Part shown: in pieces, positions 1-11,500 of the stretch
Position numbering within the stretch: the stretch's first letter is position 1
How the letters are laid out: each line of letters starts with the position of its first letter
Assembly (NCBI GenBank): GCA_002633005.1
Contig: NMRA01000214.1
Coordinates: 642,841 to 676,089 of the forward strand
DNA from: Phoronis australis
Taxonomy: Eukaryota > Phoronida > Phoronidae
Direction of reading: 5' to 3'
Length of the DNA stretch: 33,249 bases
Notes under the pieces: model-generated
Database searches by the model: none
Seen by the model: the letters and a program-made list of their open reading frames with translations, nothing else
What the model was told of the DNA's origin: nothing
Translations under genes and position numbers: made by a program

Positions 1-377
1 TCAAAACCGGACTTAGTATCCCTTTAAGCGACTTTCATGACGTCGCTTTATAAAGATGGATAGTTCAAGGGTCATGAAGCAGTCAGTGATAGATTTCAAG
101 TTAATTTTTGTTTACTAACTTGCTAGATTCCTTTAATTTGTTATACGATTTGTTACTGTACATCGTTGTGCCCTACAAAACCTGGGTAAAAATGTTTTAG
201 TTTCCAGGTTAACTGTTACACATTTATACGATTCACTGTACTTCGCTTTGTCATATGAAACCTGGATGAATGTTTTGCCTTCCAGTTTAACTGTTATAAG
301 TTTGTTTGATGTGTACTGTAATAAACGATTCATAAAAAAGGCTCGACCTTCTGCATCCACGAGAAGTAAGCAGATGA
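1..377 (+). repeat. Dispersed repeat R1, copy 1 (left end cut by window)
   Basis: This stretch is repeated in direct orientation at 19907-20392, starting at the first base of the window, so its true left end lies outside. Both copies share a leader (GGACTTAGTATCC, then TTTATAAAGATGGATAGTTC), a minisatellite core and the ending GAGAAGTAAGCAG. They diverge just after that ending. No coding potential is recognised. The identity to any named family is unknown. Confidence 0.85.
143..303 (+). repeat. Minisatellite inside R1 copy 1, two units of about 80 bp
   Basis: Two adjacent units (143-225 and 226-303) each begin ATACGATT and end AACTGTTA plus a short AT tail, with AACCTGG in the middle. The second R1 copy carries three such units (20059-20306), so unit number differs between copies. 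Confidence 0.8.
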
Positions 378-646
378 TTGTGCGTAGATGGAGAGAGAAT
401 GAGTAATCCCAGTAATTAATTTGTTATATAAATAAAACAAGTGAAACCTGTTGTTAATTAGTTCTAAGTAATCTAACAATGAAGAAGAATAACTGTGGTA
501 GCGCCCTCTGTAAGGATTACTTCAATTAATTCACGATAAAGAATCAAACGCCCTATCTGCTACTATCCAAGCTGTAGCACTCGATCGTGCTGGCAGTCTT
601 TTTGGTGAATCTTCTAACACACACAGTATTGCGACAATGTACTAGT

Positions 647-830
647 TGGTCACAGCACCTCGTGAAGCAACACTTGCAGGCACAAGTATATGTTACTCCT
701 CTTGCTGGTTACAGTCAGCTCTCTTGACGCAACACATGCAGGCAGTATCTTGCTACCCAGGATTCCTCTTGCTCGTCACAGTCCCTAGTGACGCAACACT
801 TGAAAGCAGTATCCTAGTATTCCATGGGCG
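647..830 (+). repeat. Imperfect tandem repeat, three units of about 60-67 bp
   Basis: Units start near 647, 706 and 773. Each has a T(G/C)GT(T/C)ACAG start, a GCAACAC(T/A)TG core and, in units 1 and 2, a CCTCTTGC end. The long open frames across this array and the neighbouring gap are not evidence of a protein. The array runs into a 13-base G run and the gap, so it may be longer in the real genome. Confidence 0.7.
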
Positions 831-864
831 GTGCATCACTGTGGGCTGGAGGGGGGGGGGGGGT

Positions 865-958
865 NNNNNNNNNNNNNNNNNNNNNNNNNNNNNNNNNNNN
901 NNNNNNNNNNNNNNNNNNNNNNNNNNNNNNNNNNNNNNNNNNNNNNNNNNNNNNNNNN
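865..958. other. Assembly gap (94 N)
   Basis: A run of N follows directly after a homopolymer of 13 G at 851-863. The gap was probably caused by difficulty sequencing through the G run or the adjacent tandem repeat. Any reading frame across it is unsupported. Confidence 0.98.
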
Positions 959-1562
959 TTTTTCGAACTTGTGATGCACGACAGACGACCAAAACAAATA
1001 TGGCTGTCACGTGGGCGGAGCTTAGCGTTGATCTATTGTCTGCTGTACTGGTGTGCCGACCAACATGTGTTGATTGTTTATACGATTCATCTGAACTCTC
1101 CACTCAGTTTGTAAAAGACTCTCTAACTATATTACACAGACCTATTTGTTAGTATTCCAATATTATCATCAGCCAATATATGTGTTATATCAAATCGCCG
1201 CGTTACTGCCTACATAACAATATTGGCGACGATGATAAAGAACTACTTTCATAGCAATGGTTCAACATTTTTACGTGCCTGTACCGAATGGACTTTGGGA
1301 TAAGAAAATATCACTTTCTGCGCAAATAGCGCCGCGTGGGTGAGATTCTCAAGTTACTTTTAACTTAAAAGTTTCTTATATTGCTTTCCTCTAAAATCGT
1401 ATAATATCATGAGTTTTAATTCAGGGTTACGTTTGAATCTATGCACTAGAAAAATTTTTGTTATGTTGAACACTGGGTCATTTCTCCAATTCTTTGGGTT
1501 ACGGTCAGTGGCAAGTTAAAAATCCTCTGGGTTTGACAGCCTAGTTTCTCCACGGCACGTTC
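959..1562. other. Intergenic stretch, nothing recognised
   Basis: AT-rich sequence between the gap and the TTAA-bounded repeat. I see no coding, RNA or transposon signal. The other end of the neighbouring repeat could lie here, but I cannot locate it. Confidence 0.5.
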
Positions 1563-2240
1563 CCAGCACAGAAGCACGGTTTATCTGCGAATACTCTAGT
1601 CTGACGGCATGTAGTTGTCCATGTGTCGCGCGCGCGGCTTGTCTTCACAGCGCGTGCATGCACTCTCACCGAATCGTGCAACACCACCCACGTCGACACT
1701 CAGCGTTCTCTCGCAAGACAACTGACCTCATATTACCGACTTCTCTTATACATGCACAATTTCTGCACGGACTCCTCAAGCTGAGTGCAGTGATGGCTTC
1801 GGTAGGGCTTGGCGTACTCAACTTAATTCTTTTGCAGATAGACAAACAGGCTCAGGCTCGGAACAGGAGCTAGTTCACCATTTCACTACTAACTTTCACA
1901 TGGTCAAAAATAGAATTGTTTTATTCTTGGTCTTGCTACAACACCAATATCAGCTGGTACATCACTCTCGATTGCCCGGTTACGTAATGCTTGTTGACAG
2001 GGTTAGATTAGAGCTAGTGTCCTTGTACATAAGCTCCGCCCCAGTTGTCAATCACTGAGCTGGTGAGCACTCAAGCCGTATGACTTACTGAGGCTTGGTC
2101 AAATATAGCTAAAAAACAACTTTGGATTTTCAGAATGATTTTATTTTTCTTCAGTATACTGTGCATCAAGAATTAAAGATTAGGATGATATGAAAATGTA
2201 AAAAACAGTCAAAATTAATTTTTTTGTGTATCCACCTACC
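1563..2240 (+). repeat. TTAA-bounded repeat R2, left copy
   Basis: This segment is nearly identical to the reverse complement of 32580-33249; the second copy runs off the window end. Similarity stops at the same point in both copies, CCACCTACC followed by TTAA (2241-2244 here, 32576-32579 there), and the flanks beyond TTAA are unrelated. A sharp edge at TTAA is the insertion signature of piggyBac- and Kolobok-type DNA transposons, but I see no transposase, so the class is inferred. An open frame at 1658-1873 is only partly conserved in the other copy, where a small indel changes its end, so I do not treat it as a gene. Confidence 0.8.
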
Positions 2241-2604
2241 TTAAGTGAGTTGACCCAGTACAGGTGATTTGCAGAGGCATTATCCTCAATACTGCACATG
2301 TTGGCTTGGTTCTGGTCAAGCGAAAACAAGTTTTTTTCACTACCAACCGCCGTGGAGTATTTTTTACTGTTTCTTTGAAGGGAGATATTGTTAGGCAGTT
2401 TCCAAGATACGTTTTCTTGCAGCCCTCAAAATGAGCGCTGCATACTTTATGCTACGAAGTCGGAAAGAATTCACTAAGTCGACCTTTGCTACCAGCTCTA
2501 CCGATGTCTCTGACCCATGTTTAACACAGTTCTTGATCATTGGGAAACAGGACGTAACTAATTTTTTTATCTCGATAACTGGTATTATAGCATGCCAGGC
2601 ACAC
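2237..2604 (-). pseudogene. Broken THAP zinc-finger exon (two in-frame stops)
   Basis: Read on the minus strand in one frame, 2604 down to 2428 encodes a THAP-type C2CH domain: the first pair is VCLAC (2604-2590), then a VLFPNDQEL segment, a TWVRDIG segment, and the closing pair in VCSAHFEGC (HF at 2433-2428). The spacing fits the family pattern C-x2-4-C, about 35-53 residues, C-x2-H. Two stop codons interrupt the domain, TAA at 2523-2521 and TAG at 2454-2452. The frame then stays open to TAG at 2237-2235, next to the TTAA edge of R2. THAP domains are DNA-binding modules of P-element and Kolobok transposases and of host regulators derived from them. I cannot tell which this was. A second, different THAP exon lies head to head at 3088. 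Confidence 0.75.
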
Positions 2605-2697
2605 AACACGTATAGCCTCCCTGTGGCCGGTTCGCCTCCACGCTTGCCGACGTACTTGTTTACCGACTAAACCACAATGCAACATTCTGACCCATTT

Positions 2698-3066
2698 CCA
2701 ATATGGCGGCGTTGCAACTCCGCTATTACCTCATCCAATAGCCTAGCAAATTTGCTATGGCGCCGTGAAATCTTTAATGTGCCGAGAAATTCGCTGGAGA
2801 CTGCAGTGGGATGAGGGATGCACGCCCTCTCGCCCACTTGCGCGCAAATAGTGCTACCGTACATGTAGGCCTATAAGCTGGCCTAATGATGACGTTAGGA
2901 CGACATAGAATCGCGGCGGCGAAATCTCCGCAAAATTCCGATTGTTCATCACACGCACGTGCGATAAAAAATTTCCGGTAGTAAGTACAGTGATGCAATG
3001 GGGCTATTCTGAGAATTCTCCTCGCGATGTCGCTGCTGTACTAGTGGTGATTAAATTGCGCATGCG
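2698..3066. promoter_or_regulatory. Possible promoter between two THAP exons
   Basis: Three motifs typical of TATA-less housekeeping promoters lie here: an exact YY1-type AATATGGCGGC (2700-2710), a CCAAT box (2735-2739) and an NRF1-like TGCGCATGCG (3057-3066). The stretch is richer in CpG than the surrounding DNA. It lies between the minus-strand THAP exon ending at 2604 and the plus-strand THAP exon beginning about 3088, as in a bidirectional promoter. Promoter function is inferred from motifs only, and both adjacent exons are damaged. Confidence 0.4.
2996..3051 (+). repeat. Short dispersed repeat R3, plus copy
   Basis: Two conserved blocks, AATGGGGCTATTC and GTACTAGTGGTGAT, are separated by about 28 bp. 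The same pair occurs inverted at 6810-6867 with about 31 bp between them. The block adjoins the NRF1-like motif. Confidence 0.6.
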
Positions 3067-3087
3067 TCGCTGTCTGCATGTAAACAG

Positions 3088-3309
3088 GTGGTAAAAAGAC
3101 GTCACGCTAAGCCTTATTATTGTTATTTTCCCTGGTGCAAGTCGGCGACAGGTGTTCACAAATTCCCAAAAGACCTAAGGTTACCATATTCGTGGAGAAT
3201 TGCTGTCAAAAGGGTCAACCAACTGACAAAAAGTGTGTGGATGCCGACGGAAGCCCCGTGTGTGCTCTTTGCATTTCCATTGGGAGACTACATACTGTAA
3301 CGTTACTTG
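3088..3309 (+). pseudogene. THAP zinc-finger exon with a frame break
   Basis: From 3088 the frame reads VVKRRHAKPYYC, then C-x3-C in YYCYFPWCKS, then VHKFPKDLR and SWRIAVKR, the classic first two thirds of a THAP domain. The closing C-x2-H motif VCSLHF is present at 3260-3277 but in the next frame, so one base is displaced around the GTGTGTG at 3258-3264. There is no in-frame ATG; GTG stands where the family usually starts with M, and AAACAG just before it could be a splice acceptor. A consensus donor GTAAGT follows at 3310. The exon is either a decayed gene or transposase, or a live gene with a one-base assembly error. Its sequence differs from the minus-strand THAP exon nearby, so the two are not simple duplicates. 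Confidence 0.8.
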
Positions 3310-3315
3310 GTAAGT

Positions 3316-6300
3316 TTTTAGCAACCAGTTTCTATCGTCATCGTTCGGTGATATTATACCCACCAGTTACCCCATTGAATAATTTATTGAGTAGAACTAA
3401 GTGTTTCTTTTCGGAAACTCACCCGGGACTCAGATGCCGGGTAGCTTAGCAGCACATATTCACATACTGTCCTGGGTGGGAATGCGCCCAACATAAGAGG
3501 TGTACGGTACGTGACGGTCAAAAGACAAGGGTGTCTTTTTCACAGCAGTTTCTCTTCAAAGCTATATGCTATGTCGAATAAAATTCTCTAAATGAGTGAG
3601 TTTCCTTGTTTTATAGCGGCCCCCAACCAACAGGACTACAAAATTAGTTACAGAATTAACACGAATAAGCTAGTCAATAAATGCCGTAGCATTGGACTGG
3701 AATAAAAATTGACACCAAGAATGAATTTTACTTGTCGAGATCAGAAGCACATTTTAGGTGTCATGAAAAATACACATTATTAAATCACTTTTAGTCTGTT
3801 TCACATATTTTAATTCAGATCTTAAATAAGACGTGGGTACAAAGATTATTAGTTTATACATATAAACATGAAGATGAAACGTCAAGTATGTTCTGCCTTA
3901 CAAAAGTAGTTTTGTCTTGTGTTTTCTTTTATAATTTTCTAATATTTCTCTGACTATTCTGTTACAGGTGAGGGAAACGACTGAAACCAACCGCCTGACC
4001 GTCTATTTTACCTTTGGACATAGTGAAAAGCAATCCTTCAGCGATAACCTGGGATAATTGAACCTAATTCAGAAATTCAGCGCTTAATACATGTACGCCT
4101 GATTATGGACTCCGTTGCATTGGGAAAATTACAATTGTTTTTAACAATGTTGTTTTTTGTTTGTATGTGGTTGTTTAGTTTACCATTTTGTTTTTAATAC
4201 AATGATATTTTTTTATTCTCGATTCTTGTGCATAGCAGATTCTTATCCAGCTAGCTACAATATACAAGTTTACACAAAACATAAAATTGTTCAAAGGCCT
4301 TCTGAAGAAAGCTCATGCAAACAAAGGGAATATTTCATTTTGATCGCTGCACAGTTCTATAGGTCAACAGGAAAATGACAATTCGCAAGCGTATTCGGCA
4401 ATCATTTCAGCTTTATAAAGAAAAAGCAAAACTGCACTGTATGGGGCTTTAAAACTGAAGAAGTATTGTGCTTTTAATAATTAGTGACAAACCTGCTTGT
4501 TGATGAAAAATTTATTCGATCATCAAAGTGTAACATTAACTGGCTTTCTACTGACAATAAGACAATCGATGCAGTCACTTAATGTCATTTCCCATAATTT
4601 GTGCCAAGTTGAAAAGTTTTTACCATTAGTGTAAAGCCTTTCTTCTAAAAGGAAAAGTTAATGTCACTCAGTGAGAAAGGACAGGTATTCATACCAGACG
4701 CTTGCGGTCTTCATTTCACTGGGATCTAATTTCAATGGCCTATAGAAGCGCTTGTAAAAAAGGTTCAGTTTTGGCACGTGGCTTTCCTTCATGTAACCTC
4801 ATTCAGCCTCAATAAAATCTATAATTAGATTCTTGTACACACAACAGCATATCACTTGACTCGTTTTGTGCCCAAAATCTGACCCTGAACTAGACCAGAG
4901 TGTCACTACGTCTTTTTTAGTTTTAGCTTCCGTCCCTCATGCTTCTTCCAGGAAAGGAAATAAGCTATTGTCCACACATGACTCATTGCCTATGAAAGGG
5001 CATCCTCACCAACGAGGCTGACTTGTGTAGCAGACAGATATAGTTCCTCTTCATACACAAACAATCCACTGGCACATTGTCTTATGGTAACTTAGTACTG
5101 CGATTCACATTTCTCCAGGACCACTGACTTTTACATTGCGCCATGTAGCACTGCTCGTGTGTGGAAATGCTGTGGGAAGAGAAAGAAGTAACAAAAACTT
5201 TTATATGATGCGGCTTGATGTGGCCTTCAATGTCACTGGCCTGGAACAAATATTGAAATATGAATAATTAAGTACTCCAGGTTGGGTCAAAAATGCTTTC
5301 CCCTGTTTTTCAATAATATGATACGGTGACTGCCCTACAATTTCACACAAAGTTTAGTAATTACTATTTTCAGAAAGCAAGGGTGCATATAATAAGTATT
5401 GTATAAAATTGCGTCTTTATTGTTTATTCATAGCCATAACAATTCTTTAAAAGCATCACTTGTTTGCAAAATATGCAAGTTTTTGACACAATTTCAAACA
5501 TTTGTTACCCATTTTCAAGCCTTTTTATTTTGATACTTTCAGCAATTTTAAATTCGATTACAGAACCAGGGGTCAGTCAAGCATACTTCTGGTCTAAGGC
5601 TGAGGTAACCGTATCCCATACTTTTATTTTTCTTCTAATAGAAGATATGAAGATTTGGGTCATTTAAAAATGGTGGATAATCTTTTTGTTGTTTAAGAGT
5701 AATTACAAATCGTAAGGCACCATCAAAAATTAAATTTTCACAAAAAATGGCGGTCATTCGAATTTATAAACGACTTGCAACATTTCAGGGCATCGAGTAA
5801 TGACTATTCAGTCACTGAGAATTCAGATAATGTAATATAGATTTTTATGGGTATACACTTGATAGTAAAACAGTTTCATGAAATAAACTTGAAGGAACTT
5901 TGTGAAGGTTAAGAATTACCTCACCATGCTTTTCCCCCAAACATGTATTACCTGTTATTTCCACACATTCAGTTCTACGAAATATTACAACCCCAACCCC
6001 CTATGCCAGTCCCCCGCTAGACCTGAATAAGTAAATTAACAAAATGACTTGCATACCTTTCTTTAAAAATAGCTGTTCCTTTTTAAAGGCTTTGTTCGTA
6101 GTCTCCAATATTGAAAGTAGGCTTTGACAACAGATCTGCACTGGATGGGAAGATCTTGGTGGTTAGCTGCAGTCAAATGCTTAAAACAAATTTTTGTCCA
6201 TTCAGGGACGACGCAGAAGCAATGCATATCTCCTCTTGCACGGTACAAGCCCTCAAACCTAAAAACCAGGTCACATGAAAACGGACACGATAGATTCCAT

Positions 6301-6809
6301 TTCAGGGTGTGATAGATTTCCGGAAGACATAGGATAGGGAGTAGTAAACAAATAGTCTAATGGATATTTGTCACGTACCCTTTGCCATTGGGCTTGGATT
6401 GTAATCTTAACTCAATAACCAATATCGAGTTGACAGCATAAACGTTCAGCATTGATTTATGTAACTGTCACTGATAAACCTGTTATAAATCATTACAAAC
6501 AATAATACTGCTTTGATGTACGAAAATATCCCAAATGCTACGTCAAGTATCGTAACACACATCACAACAAAGATTAACCCGACTGGTGACTGCCGCGAAG
6601 TCGACATCGGCGAGTACCTCAGTTAACAGGAATCTGTAGAATAAACATGGAATAATCGTTAAAATAATCAAAACCTCACCTTTGTATAAGGACGTACTTA
6701 CTTCCTCTCATAGAAGCACCCTTTTCACGCAATCTCAGATTCAGTTGGTTCGGCTGCAAGCCATTTCATGATGTATTTAAAGGGCTCGCGAAATCGAGGC
6801 TGCTTATCT
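3316..6809. other. Intergenic stretch, no gene recognised
   Basis: About 3.5 kb of AT-rich sequence with only short open frames lacking recognisable domains or convincing splice-site pairs. Further exons of the THAP gene could lie here, but I cannot support any. Confidence 0.5.
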
Positions 6810-6867
6810 ATCACCACTAGTACACGCGCGCCCTCTAGTTAATGTAAATTTTCCGAATAGCCCCATT
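6810..6867 (-). repeat. Short dispersed repeat R3, minus copy
   Basis: Inverted copy of the block at 2996-3051: ATCACCACTAGTAC at 6810-6823 and GAATAGCCCCATT at 6855-6867. The intervening bases include GCGCCCTCTAG, unlike the other copy. The similarity does not extend clearly beyond these limits. Confidence 0.6.
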
Positions 6868-8465
6868 ACTAACCACGATAATTAAAGTAGCACATACTTA
6901 TTTCAAGAATTCAGATTGATGTCCTTCCTAAGCTAGATCGTAATCATAAAGCATAAAGAAGTCGCCTTAAGTACACATTTTACCCAAAAGCTAATTTTGT
7001 TAAAGCTGCATTTTAACCCAATTTAGCGATCCGAAGCCCCTCGAGGTTTAAACCATTACCACGCTCATCCGATATCGATTGAGTAGTCAACTGAAGTCAC
7101 AGACAACCCGTGCATGAGCCATTTTCGAATTCGCACTGTTAGGATTGGCCAACCTCGGTTAACTTTGAAGTGTTTTCTTGAATCGCTGATGGTTTCGATG
7201 TCATGTTCATAACGGAAATTCATAAATGCTCTCCCAGTAAGACATCCGATTTTATGAGAGGAAAGGCCATATTGATTTCCGTTTTTAGCTAGCTTCAACT
7301 GGGGGAACTTGTTGGCTCCATTTCAACGGCCGGGCATTTTCCTATCGAATGCATTGCTTTGAACACGCTAATGGTCATTTAAATGACTGTAGCAACAGAT
7401 AATCGGATGACGTAGGTTGGACACTAGTTCAGATCCTCGACAATCCATTCACCCTGTCACATAAACCTGTTCTCAGAACCCCTGGGCACGAGCTAATATC
7501 TTGAAGAAATGGACTAGGGATAGACAAACAAACAGTGGCTGTTTTAGAGGGGGGTCAAAGGGACCATGGACTCCACTGGATTTGTGCTAACTAGGTGATC
7601 ACTGCTGAGATCTGAAAGGCAACATGAGCAAAGACAAATCTGCAAACACACACTTTTTCATTGCATTACGCGTCTTAACGTCTTCAAGCTCTCAAAATTC
7701 TTGATGATCGCAGGAACTAATTTTAATTAAAAGCTCCTTTGTTTGTTGTGCTAGGTGGAGAATTAATGTGTCTGAGATTTCCCTCACACGTTTTTTTGGA
7801 AAGCTTCTTTGTCAAAAAAGACATCCGAAATTTCACAAGATTTTTATTGTCGTTTTAGACATTAAGTCATTGCTCATAAAATAAACAAAAGGCAGTTTTA
7901 GAGGATAGCTTCACCAACTTCACAGCAAACCTGCGCATGCATGAATTTCAATTTCATCCTGTGCACAGACACGTGATTGATTTGCTGCACGAGCTTGGGT
8001 ATCTGACTCGTGCCAATTTAGTCCTTTCTACATATTTATTTGCTGCATCACTTTTGTTCAAAGCAATAAATTGACAACTGTCTTATACATGGTGTCAATT
8101 CTAACCAAATTCATACTAAACAACCATCAGAGAGGATTCGTTTTGGATTTTCTGAAGACAAAAGCTGCCCAAAAATTTGACCCATTTTCTTTAAATGGCG
8201 ATCTGGAAGCGGCAATCGACCAAAGCGTTGGCTTTTATTGCGAAGACTTGCTATTACGAAGGGGTTATTACAAGTAGCAAAACAAGGAATAACTGGGGAA
8301 GTGTTTGGGTCGTATGTCCACAAGTATATTTGGCGTCTGGAATAAGCACACACTGCTGTAACGCCATACCTGTGACAAGCTACCAAAAATATCTCAGGAA
8401 GTATAGCAGATGTTTTTATATTTCATTATAAATATTATTTTGGTTGAACTCAGGGCAATACTCTA
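6868..8465. other. Intergenic stretch, nothing recognised
   Basis: No gene, RNA or transposon signal seen. A 77-codon open frame on the minus strand (7298-7065) has no recognisable motif and no support from splice sites. Confidence 0.45.
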
Positions 8466-8544
8466 ATATAACGTACCCGTATTTTGAGAACCATTTTGAT
8501 GCCAGTTATTCAGCGGAGAAAACTGGTTCACGGGCACGTTATAT
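8466..8544. repeat. Short inverted repeat (hairpin)
   Basis: ATATAACGTACCCGT at 8466-8480 pairs with ACGGGCACGTTATAT at 8530-8544, with one mismatch in 15 and a 49-base loop. It resembles a very small foldback or MITE remnant. The related strings ACACGTTATATCC (about 11069) and ACGTGTTATATCC (about 20718) occur elsewhere in the window. Confidence 0.6.
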
Positions 8545-11500
8545 CGGACCATTGCCTCAGGTTGTACCCAGAGCTATCTAACAATAAGCTGTTGCAACGA
8601 GGTAAAAGTAAACATGCACAGACAACATGAAGTGTAACGCGACACTGGTAGCCTGTTTGTAAAAAAGGATTCAAAATAATGAGCCCTGTTGCATAAAGCC
8701 AGTACACAATTGGATGTTCATGTTTATAAGGAAATAATGAACCGTGTTGGCTTTTCTCTGAGAGTGCCAGAAATAAGAGATCCAATTTACTTGTAAAAAA
8801 ATATAGCAATAGAACCCGGTAATGGTGCCTTACTTGCAAACCAAGAACAAAAGTCTAAAAGCTCAACACTGGGGATGCCGTTGTTTCCTACAAAGATCCA
8901 CTAGGAGTTCTTGATAAAACTGAAAAATTTCAAGACCCCGTTCCCTTGGGTACTGAATATTGCATACCTATCAGCCATTGCCGTTGGCTGTGTCATATGT
9001 TCTCGCCTGGACGTGAAATAGCATCAAAAGTCAAACCTAAGTCTCAAATAAGCCGCTAAACCTGGCGTTCTGTTGTTACAAACTTCCATCTTTCTTTACA
9101 TTTGCTCTTCCAAAGCAACCTCGTTGCGTTGCCCTTTGTTTGGTTCGAAAGTTATAACAATACCCGAGTCCCAGATTTCGTTCACCATCTTAAATATATT
9201 TCAATTTGGTAGAGTAAACACACCAGTTCACCTGCGTTTCCCACGTAAGTGGACTGGGGAGTACGGTCTGTTCAAGCCTGCATTTTCGGAAGATCTGGGA
9301 TGGATTGTCCAAAGGTTGAATTGTGCCATTTCCAAAATACTCAGGATTGTGGTAAACTTTCTTCTTGAGAAACTTCTATGCTCAAAGTTGGAGCCCATTG
9401 TCGGTAAATACGGTACTTTGCAAGGCCGGCGACGTTTTCACTAAGTCCACCCCATGATCAACAGTTATATTGTTAGTTTCCCCTAGATACAAAGAAAATA
9501 CAAATCTTGAGAATTTTGAATGAAATACTTATCATTGCAATCTAAAGTTATTGCGTTCACCAATCACCCCGGCATCCGATTACCAGCGAAGCGGAGATCA
9601 CTGAATAATCTAAAAACAATACATGTCCAAACAACCCCGTAGCATTTAAGTACTGATGACAAATGTATTATTAAGAGCTACTTTCGCCATTTACTTGACA
9701 TTTTAAGAGAAATATGCATTTTGTTGTTGGTCAGTAGAGCGCAATGTAAAAATGAACGTTTATTCACATCGTGTTTAGTCAATTTTATTCCGTTGTGTCA
9801 AAATTCTTGAGAACGTAAAAACTACCATTAATTGGTGCAAGGCTCTAGACTAGGTAACTGTCTCAGGTACACGCGCACAAACAATGGCAATACCTTTGTT
9901 GGCAACTAGGACCGCCAAGTTGGCAAAAATAAACAAATAATACGAACTTAGAGCTTTTTTCGAGTACATAATTTACGCCGCAAAATAATTTGTTTGCGCT
10001 GTTAATAATTAATTTACACCGTTAATTATTTTACGCCACTAACAAGAATTAATTTACATGTGTTAAATTCACCCATTTGGCCAACGATAGCCATTAGCAG
10101 GAACACTTGACCTTGGTCGATTTTGTTCCTGATGGATTACGCGGCATGATTATTACAGAGAGTAAATTATCTTCACATTTCAGGTTTCGTTCTCACGATC
10201 ATCCGTGGTCATTAGTCATTATGAAATTGTTTCGGTTTGAGAGAATCTTATGTCTAACCCAAATAAACACTGCTGTTCTTATACGGACATAAAAAGTTAA
10301 TAGCGATCATATCTAAAATAGTGCCGGACTAGGTACACGGCTAGTGGACGGAAAGTTATAATACGTTGTCACAAATGTAAATTTCTTATTACTCTCTCTA
10401 GCACTACATCATCGATCAGTGCCCTTCTCTAAACTTTTTGCATTTATCTTTTTATCGGACAAGTCTCTGAAGTGAACTTTGGAAATAACGTTCTTAAAGA
10501 CGATTAATTTTGATATAAGATACGTTCAGCCGTCTTTTTATCGACCAAGTCTCTGAAATGAACTTTGAAAATAACATTCTTAAAGACTATGCCATTTAAC
10601 TTTGATACGACTTGGGTTGAACTTGGACTGTTTTTACAATTTCTCTAATGACGTATCTTGCAGGCTCACAGCTGTACATGTAGCCCGCATAGTGCATTGT
10701 TATTCCCCTGCAACACGTCCTACTTACTGGGCACGGTTCAATGATTTCCGGAGAATCACTTTCGCCACAAAAAACAATTGTTAAAAACATTTGGCAATTT
10801 TCAACCTATGTTATGTTCACATCGTCGCTACATGTTGTGGTTCTAACTAATTTTTCCAAGCATTCGTAGAGATAAGGAATTAGCCTGCAAGTTCCACTCC
10901 AAGATTATTTTCAAGAAGTTAGATATAATAACCCTGGTGGTAAATAAAAAAAAACAAACAAAAGAACACTAAGACACGTTTTCCCTCAGCCACAGACTGG
11001 GTTTTTTATAGATCTACTCAAGCGCCAAAGTAAAAAATTGATGTTTTAACTGTCAAAAACAAAATGCGGACACGTTATATCCGACTATTACAAGGACAAC
11101 AACGTCAATTCACAACAAAACAATGGTCGGGCGCAACAACGAAAATACTTGTTCCGTACAAATGCAGCCTTGACAATTTCGTCAAAAAGACGTCGTGTGT
11201 TAGGGCATTTCCGGACCATTGCATGGCAACCATTTGAAACCCGAGTGGCTGAAAAAGGTGGATGGCAACAGTATCCACATCCGCACATGTACATGTATAC
11301 AATGTTGTCTATGCGAAGTTTGCTGCACGGAAGCGTATATATATTACATGGCGATTAACATTTGCAAAGATGAAAGTTACAACCCAATTCGTTTTGACGT
11401 TTCAGATGGACCCAACTGGCAAAGACATCTGGGGTACGTTGCATAGACGCACGAAACTAGCGAAAAAGCAAGATCACACAAAACCATGCGAGTGAAAGGC

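Noticed and set aside
646-1152. Open frames across the assembly gap on both strands
   Set aside because: They consist of tandem repeat and N, with no domain; the openness is an artefact of the undefined bases.
1658-1873. 71-codon frame repeated at 33154-32969 as a possible conserved protein
   Set aside because: It is conserved only because both lie in repeat R2; an indel changes the C-terminus and no protein-like substitution pattern is visible.
9073-9444. 123-codon open frame on the plus strand
   Set aside because: Starts at TTG, has no recognisable motif and no clear splice context; this length arises by chance in a 33-kb window.
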